From CAYWKU01 sp964459325 (lineage in GTDB: Bacteria; RBG-13-61-14; CAYWKU01), in NCBI GenBank assembly GCA_964459325.1, contig CAYWKU010000014.1:1-64000 (forward strand): 64,000 bases of DNA, read 5' to 3'. The translations under genes were made by a program, and so were the position numbers. The notes under the pieces are model-generated. The model was not told where the DNA came from and did not search any database. It saw nothing but the letters and a program-made list of their open reading frames with translations. Positions within the stretch are counted from its first letter, which is position 1; each line of letters opens with the position of its first letter. This document shows positions 59,687 through 64,000 of this stretch, piece by piece.

Positions 59687-61639
59687 TCATTGAAAATGCT
59701 CCCTCAACAGCCTGTTCAGGTTTTCCCGTGCCGTTGGCTGGTTGGGGTCGATGCTCAGGGTCTTTTCGAGCAGGCGTCGCGCCTTTTCGTACTCACCCTT
59801 GTTTATGTGTATCACCGCCAGGTTGTTATAAGGCGTGGTGTAGCCGGGAGATATTTCAATCGCCTTGCGGAAGGCGGCTTCGGCCTTCTCCATCCGGTCC
59901 AGGTTGACGTAGATGCTTCCCAGGTTGTAATGGCCGTGAGCGCTGTTCGGCTCAATTTCCAAAGCCTTCTTTATCAAATCGAGGGCTTCGCGGTGCTTTC
60001 CGGTTTTGTTCAACGCCACCGCCAGGTTCCGCATGATGTCGGGGTTGTTGGGAGCAAGCTCGTGGGCCACCCGCCACTGCCGCCGCGCCTTATCCGGCTC
60101 GCCCGCCTGCTCGTAGACGTATCCCAGCGACTGGTAAGTGTTTTCGCTTTGAGGGGCTTTGCTTACCGCGTCCTCCCACAAGCGCTTTTCGCTCGAGTAC
60201 ACGTAGTTTCGGTGCACCGTCAGCATGGAGAAAAACACCACCATCGCCGCCGTCGCAACCGCGAGCGTGCGTTTATCCCTCTTACGTGGGGAACGCAATA
60301 ACCGCTCAGCTACAGCCCCCGCCACCAGCAACAGCCCGAAAAGCGGCACGTAAAGCCGCCGCTCGGCTACCAACTGGTTCAGTGGAATCAGGGTTTCGGG
60401 CAGGAGGGATATTATGTACCACGCCCCGCCCAGCATCGCCAATCGGCTACGCGAGCGGACTATGGCAAAGGCTATCCCCGCAAGTATCACAACCGAAACG
60501 CCGGGCCAGGCTAATATCGGCGCGCCGGCCTTCCATAAAGTCGAGAACTCGGGAAAATGGTGATAAATGTTCAAATCATTCGGCCACAACACAAACCGGA
60601 TGTAATAAACGAGCACCGAAAGCTGGGTGAGCAGATTTTCGCCGTAACCCCTGACGGGGTTGTCCACGGCTACCGTATCCAGGCTGAGCGCCGCGTTGCG
60701 CACGATGAGATAAACCACCGCCACTGCGGCAAAAGGCGCATAACGGCGCACATCGTCCGCGAAGCTTTCCTCGCGCTCTTTATCCAGAAGCCGGTCTGAG
60801 AGCCACATTATTGCCGGCAGGACGATTATGTTCTCCTTTACCAGCAACCCGGCGGCGTAAGCGGCCACCGCCGCCCAACGGTACGCTTTCACTCGCGCCC
60901 TTTCACGCCACAGCCGGTGGAGCAGAAAGCTTCCGAAAAAAAATACTCCCACCAGCGACGCCGACCGGCTCGAGACGTAATCCACAACCTCGGTGTTCAC
61001 CGGATGCACGGCAAACACCAGTCCCATTCCCAGCGCCAACCAACGCCTTCGGGTAAGCACAAGCACCAGTCCCGCTACAAACAACGATGAAAGCCAGTGA
61101 ATCCCGAGGTTGCAAAAATGCCACCCGGCGGGATTGTAGCCGAATATCGAGTGGTTAACCAGGTAGCTCGTCAGCAGGAACGGCCGGAACATCCTCCGGC
61201 CCGGCAGTATCGAGAAGGTTTGAGGGTCGGTAAAGAACTTTCCGATATTGCCCGCGTCGCGAATTGCGGGGTTTTCAACTATTGAATGCCTGTCGTCGAG
61301 CGTGAAGGGCACATCGAGGCCGTTGGCGTAGACACCTCCCACAACCACCGCCAACAATACCGCCGCCACGAGCATCCGCTTCCACGTGATGGATGGCTCC
61401 GCGGCGACACCGGTTGCCATGCCCTTCTCCGTGGTTTTCTTCTCAACCTCCCGCTTTTGCGGCTTTTTCTTTTTTCCGGAAGGTTTGGATTTTGCCCCGC
61501 CCGATACCTCGTCCACCGCTCGCTGAACGTCATCCTCGCTCAAGCTCAACTGCCGGGCCAATTGGGAAACCGACTTGTTTTTCCACTCCCGCTCTATAAC
61601 CCGCCGCTGCTTCGGAGTAATTTTATCGCCTTTGGCCAT
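59687..61639 (-). CDS. TMTC-like membrane protein with TPR repeats
   Basis: Product of 650 residues. An N-terminal basic helical region (about 1-75) containing an HTH-like stretch (SVSQLARQLSLSEDDVQRAVDEV), then about 10 membrane helices with PMT/ArnT-like motifs (FTLDDRHSIVENPAI; HPVNTEVVDYVSSRSASLVG; LLVKENIIVLPAI), then five TPR motifs from about residue 485 to the end. Resembles bacterial TMTC/O-mannosyltransferase-type proteins. No ribosome site is evident before the ATG at 61639. Confidence 0.8.
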   Translation of the reverse strand: MAKGDKITPKQRRVIEREWKNKSVSQLARQLSLSEDDVQRAVDEVSGGAKSKPSGKKKKPQKREVEKKTTEKGMATGVAAEPSITWKRMLVAAVLLAVVVGGVYANGLDVPFTLDDRHSIVENPAIRDAGNIGKFFTDPQTFSILPGRRMFRPFLLTSYLVNHSIFGYNPAGWHFCNLGIHWLSSLFVAGLVLVLTRRRWLALGMGLVFAVHPVNTEVVDYVSSRSASLVGVFFFGSFLLHRLWRERARVKAYRWAAVAAYAAGLLVKENIIVLPAIMWLSDRLLDKEREESFADDVRRYAPFAAVAVVYLIVRNAALSLDTVAVDNPVRGYGENLLTQLSVLVYYIRFVLWPNDLNIYHHFPEFSTLWKAGAPILAWPGVSVVILAGIAFAIVRSRSRLAMLGGAWYIISLLPETLIPLNQLVAERRLYVPLFGLLLVAGAVAERLLRSPRKRDKRTLAVATAAMVVFFSMLTVHRNYVYSSEKRLWEDAVSKAPQSENTYQSLGYVYEQAGEPDKARRQWRVAHELAPNNPDIMRNLAVALNKTGKHREALDLIKKALEIEPNSAHGHYNLGSIYVNLDRMEKAEAAFRKAIEISPGYTTPYNNLAVIHINKGEYEKARRLLEKTLSIDPNQPTARENLNRLLREHFQ

Positions 61640-61684
61640 GAGGATTCTTTAAGTCCCAAAAAAAGTGAGATTACCTTTTAATAA

Positions 61685-62185
61685 CTACCCGAGCCGGGTT
61701 TTAAACGTTTCGTAGGCTTCCGTTCCGAAAAGGACGAAAGTGACTTCCTCTACCGAAGTATCCCCCGACAGGTGGTTTTTCACTTCCTCAATCATTATCC
61801 GGGCGGCTTCGTCCATCGGGAACCCCGCCACGCCGGCGCCTATAGCGGGGAAAGCGATAGTTTTGAGACCTTTTTCGTCCGCCCGTTTGAGGCTGTTTTT
61901 CACGCAGTTACGCAGGCTTTCTTCAGTGGTTTTTCCACCCAGGTGCATCCCGGCGGCGTGTATAACGTATTTTGTTTTAAGCTCGCCCGCCCCGGTTATT
62001 GCGGCTTCCCCCAGCTCGATGTGGCCGATTTTATCGCACTCCTCTTGTATTGAAGAGCCACCCTTCTTCCTGATGGCGCCGGCGACGCCCGCTCCCAATT
62101 TCAAGTCGGTGTTGGCGGCGTTTACAATCGCGTCGGTTTCCATCGCGGTAATGTCGCCTTCCATTACCTTTATCTTCTCACTCAT
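61685..62185 (-). CDS. Macrodomain ADP-ribose-binding protein
   Basis: Start at the ATG ending at 62185 (GGGAGG upstream). About 166 residues: GDITAMETDAIVNAANTDLKLGAGVAGAIRKKGG, AAITGAGELKTKYVIHAAG, TIAFPAIGAGVAGFPMDEAARIM are macrodomain signatures. Removes or binds ADP-ribose or O-acetyl-ADP-ribose. Confidence 0.93.
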   Translation of the reverse strand: MSEKIKVMEGDITAMETDAIVNAANTDLKLGAGVAGAIRKKGGSSIQEECDKIGHIELGEAAITGAGELKTKYVIHAAGMHLGGKTTEESLRNCVKNSLKRADEKGLKTIAFPAIGAGVAGFPMDEAARIMIEEVKNHLSGDTSVEEVTFVLFGTEAYETFKTRLG

Positions 62186-62333
62186 TCCGGCGCCTCCCAA
62201 TTATTGGAAAGAATAACGTATTTCCGGATAAAAAGTTTCACGTGGCACATTTCCAAAAGTAACGGTTTTTTCGGAAAAATTCGGGTTTTTCAGGATTTAC
62301 CAAAAAATTTAATTATGCTTCCCATAGCGTCAA

Positions 62334-62373
62334 GCCGGTGAGCCAGACGGCCTGTAGGGACGCCGGCGTTCCG
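62334..62373. repeat. Partial copy of the 41-nt repeat core
   Basis: GCCGG...AGCC...GGCCTG...GGA.GCC.GCGTT.CG follows the same order and spacing as 16236-16276, about three quarters identical by eye with one gap. Lies after the oadB stop. Confidence 0.45.
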
Positions 62374-62407
62374 ATTGCCGCATTTTCACGTTGCAATCTC
62401 AAAACGT

Positions 62408-63538
62408 TCAGGTCAGGAAACTGTAAATAACGCAGGCCACCACGCTGGATGCCAGGATACCGCCCATGTTCGGCCCCATGGCGTGCATTATGAGGTAATT
62501 CGAGGCGTCGGCCTTCCTCCCCTCCGCCTGCACTACCCGGGGGCTATGAGGCACCGCCGCCAGTCCGGCGGCCCCTATGAGCGGGTTTATATCCCCCTTC
62601 CCCAGAGCTTTCATCACCCTCGCTATCAACACTCCCGCCGCCGTACTCAGCACGAACCCCATAAGCCCCAGGCCGAGTATACCCAGAGTTTTGAAATTCA
62701 GGAACTTATCGGCGCTCAACGTATAGCTTATCCCGAACACCAGGCAGATGATGAAGATGTTGGTTATCTCGTTCTGAGCGGCATGGCTAAGCCGGTCGGT
62801 CACTTGGCTCTCCCTGAGCAGGTTCCCCGCCAGGAAAAAGGCGAACAACGGGGTGCCGACCGGCAAAAGCAGGGAAGCTATAACTGTCACCGCCACTACG
62901 AAAATAACTTTCTCCGCCCGGCTCACACTCCTCATTTCGGCCATCGAAATGCGCCTTTCGCGAGCCGGAATAAGCAGTCTCATCACGGGCGGCTGTATAA
63001 GGTGCACCAATGCCATGTACAGGTACGCCGTTACCACGATGGGGCCTATCAACTCCGGCGCCAGGCGCGTGGCCATGAACACGGTAACCGGCCCGTTGGC
63101 CCCTGCGATTATACCTATGGCCGCGGCTTCCTTTAGGCCGTAACCTGCAACCGCCGCCAATAGCAGCACCGCGAACTGCCCCACCTGGGCCGCCGCGCTT
63201 ATGAGCATCACCCCCGGCCTCGCCAGAAGCGGCCCCAGGTCGGTCAACGCCCCCACCCCGAAAAACAACAGGATGGGCGCAATGTCGGTCATTATGGTGT
63301 AATCGAAAAAGTAACGGAACATCCCGCCCGGCTCGTGCGCCAGCAGGCCGCTGGCGGGGATGTTGGCGAGGATAGTGCCGAAACCGAGCGGCAAAAGCAG
63401 GAGCGGCTCGTAATCCTTCCTGATGGCGAGATACATCATCCCGCAGCCGACGAGCATCATCACCAGGTTGCCCGCCCCCAGTTGCGAGAAACCGGTCACG
63501 CTCCAGAAGTCTTCAAAAATCTCCAGCAAATTCGCCAA
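62408..63538 (-). CDS. oadB: Na+-pumping decarboxylase beta subunit
   Basis: Product of 376 residues from TTG, one base after the biotin-carrier stop. Multi-helix protein of the OadB/MmdB/GcdB family, which decarboxylates carboxybiotin and pumps sodium. FGIIAGANGPVTVFMATRLAPELIGPIVVTAYLYMALVHLIQPPVMRLL is the core; the residue usually Asp in GGADGPT (D203 in Klebsiella) is Asn. MHAMGPNMGGILASSVVACV matches the later conserved segment. Confidence 0.9.
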   Translation of the reverse strand: MANLLEIFEDFWSVTGFSQLGAGNLVMMLVGCGMMYLAIRKDYEPLLLLPLGFGTILANIPASGLLAHEPGGMFRYFFDYTIMTDIAPILLFFGVGALTDLGPLLARPGVMLISAAAQVGQFAVLLLAAVAGYGLKEAAAIGIIAGANGPVTVFMATRLAPELIGPIVVTAYLYMALVHLIQPPVMRLLIPARERRISMAEMRSVSRAEKVIFVVAVTVIASLLLPVGTPLFAFFLAGNLLRESQVTDRLSHAAQNEITNIFIICLVFGISYTLSADKFLNFKTLGILGLGLMGFVLSTAAGVLIARVMKALGKGDINPLIGAAGLAAVPHSPRVVQAEGRKADASNYLIMHAMGPNMGGILASSVVACVIYSFLT

Positions 63539-63539
63539 C

Positions 63540-63908
63540 CTACCCTATGGTTACGAGCTTGTCCCCGGTCTTTACGTGGTCCCCCACCGATACGTGGATT
63601 CGGGTAACCATGCCGTCCATCGGAGCCATGACGGGGTTTTCGATTTTCATTGACTCGACCACCATAAGCTCGTCGCCCTTTTTCACCCGGTCGGAAACCT
63701 TAACCTTTATTCTGAGAACTTTTCCGGGAATCGGGGCGGCAACCGCCCCGTCCGATACCGTCGCCGCAGACGGGGCGGGAGTTCCCGCACCTTCGGTGAA
63801 ATTGCTCGATTGCACCCTGTTTATCCTGTGTTCTCCCTCACCCAATTCCTCCACTTCGACTTCGAAGGTTTTTCCGTTGACGGTCACTCTGAACTTGCGG
63901 GTTGCCAA
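63540..63908 (-). CDS. Biotin carboxyl carrier subunit
   Basis: Start at TTG 63908 with GGGAGGAG 7 bases upstream. About 122 residues: an N-terminal strand region (KFRVTVNGKTFEVEVEE), an Ala/Pro linker and a biotinyl domain with VVESMKIENPVMAPMDG; the Lys in ESMKIE carries biotin. Shuttles CO2 between the carboxyltransferase and OadB. Confidence 0.93.
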   Translation of the reverse strand: MATRKFRVTVNGKTFEVEVEELGEGEHRINRVQSSNFTEGAGTPAPSAATVSDGAVAAPIPGKVLRIKVKVSDRVKKGDELMVVESMKIENPVMAPMDGMVTRIHVSVGDHVKTGDKLVTIG

Positions 63909-63910
63909 GT

Positions 63911-64000
63911 TTATTCTCCTCCCTCGGGCAGGTCGGATTCGGCGAGCGTTCTCCACGCATCCGCCTCCCCTTCCGGCTCTATATCCGGTATGAAAGGGGT
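63911..64000 (-). CDS. C-terminal end of an upstream gene (cut by window)
   Basis: The last 29 codons are open and end in TAA at 63911-63913, only 2 bases before the biotin-carrier TTG. Acidic tail ending SDLPEGGE. By gene order it should be the carboxyltransferase or a gamma/delta subunit of the decarboxylase, but the visible part is too short to tell. Confidence 0.55.
   Translation of the reverse strand, partial: TPFIPDIEPEGEADAWRTLAESDLPEGGE

Noticed and set aside
1..64000. CRISPR arrays, prophage, tRNA or rRNA genes
   Set aside because: No regularly spaced direct repeats, phage genes, cloverleaf tRNA or rRNA sequence were seen by reading; the three-armed element at 59530 lacks tRNA invariant bases.

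Overview
The window reads as a continuous piece of chromosome from a diderm (LPS-making) heterotrophic bacterium of fairly high GC. LpxC, a Tol-type envelope system, a type II secretion core, many lipoprotein signals and a menaquinone-type prenyltransferase support an outer membrane and respiratory or fermentative anaerobic metabolism. The gene set is mostly housekeeping and envelope. No phage, plasmid, CRISPR, tRNA or rRNA gene was seen. I cannot name the phylum; the split gene strings and mixed affinities would fit a poorly cultured lineage rather than a well known proteobacterium.

Layout. 1-4.1 kb: end of an FAD-dependent oxidoreductase and a Zn/Mn ABC importer (znuABC-like) with a Fur-family-like palindrome. 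4.2-9.9 kb: thiamine-binding protein, MenA-like prenyltransferase, small envelope proteins, then a tight maf-yggS-proC-yggT-divIVA operon. 10-17.1 kb: CpoB-like and LysM proteins, then the leftward tol operon (tolQ, tolR, tolA/tonB-like, a DUF4398/TonB_C-like lipoprotein, tolB, a helical protein), driven by a strong promoter whose -10 lies inside an 18-bp palindrome. 17.4-24.4 kb: sulfatase-modifying-factor-like protein, lipoprotein, era, then yceD-rpmF-fabK-fabD-fabG-acpP-rpiB on the minus strand. 24.7-34.4 kb: a lyxose-isomerase-like cupin, a TetR/ADC-like/acyl-CoA-dehydrogenase operon, a B12-type radical SAM protein, a second ExbB/ExbD pair, FtsB-like protein and a GAF-GGDEF diguanylate cyclase. 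34.8-44.8 kb: lpxC behind a near-perfect sigma-54 promoter, glgA, a HEAT-like/PilZ-like pair, a UshA-like phosphoesterase, a NIPA-like transporter, ilvC and an XRE regulator. 45-56.3 kb: gspCDEF, small secreted proteins, an FG-GAP/TPR membrane protein, galT and a TrmO-like gene. 56.5-64 kb: sulfoacetaldehyde acetyltransferase next to acetate kinase, a TMTC-like TPR membrane protein, a macrodomain protein, and the beta and biotin-carrier subunits of a Na+-pumping decarboxylase.

The most unusual signals are non-coding. Two copies of a short element with 15-bp terminal inverted repeats lie in opposite orientation, each flanked by TTAG. A different ~198-bp element with 13-bp inverted ends carries a nested REP-like doublet. 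A 41-nt palindrome core recurs at four places. A 104-nt segment folds on paper into a closed three-armed structure after ackA. Most of these sit within a few bases of a stop codon. On the protein side, several enzymes keep their family fold but lack a key active-site residue: OadB D to N, UshA-like H to G, ADC-like without the lysines, acyl-CoA dehydrogenase without the catalytic glutamate, and FGE-like without cysteines. xsc-ackA forms a compact route from sulfoacetaldehyde to ATP. I did not find a clear, wholly new multi-gene system; the repeat families, the structured element and the sigma-54-driven lpxC are the best leads.
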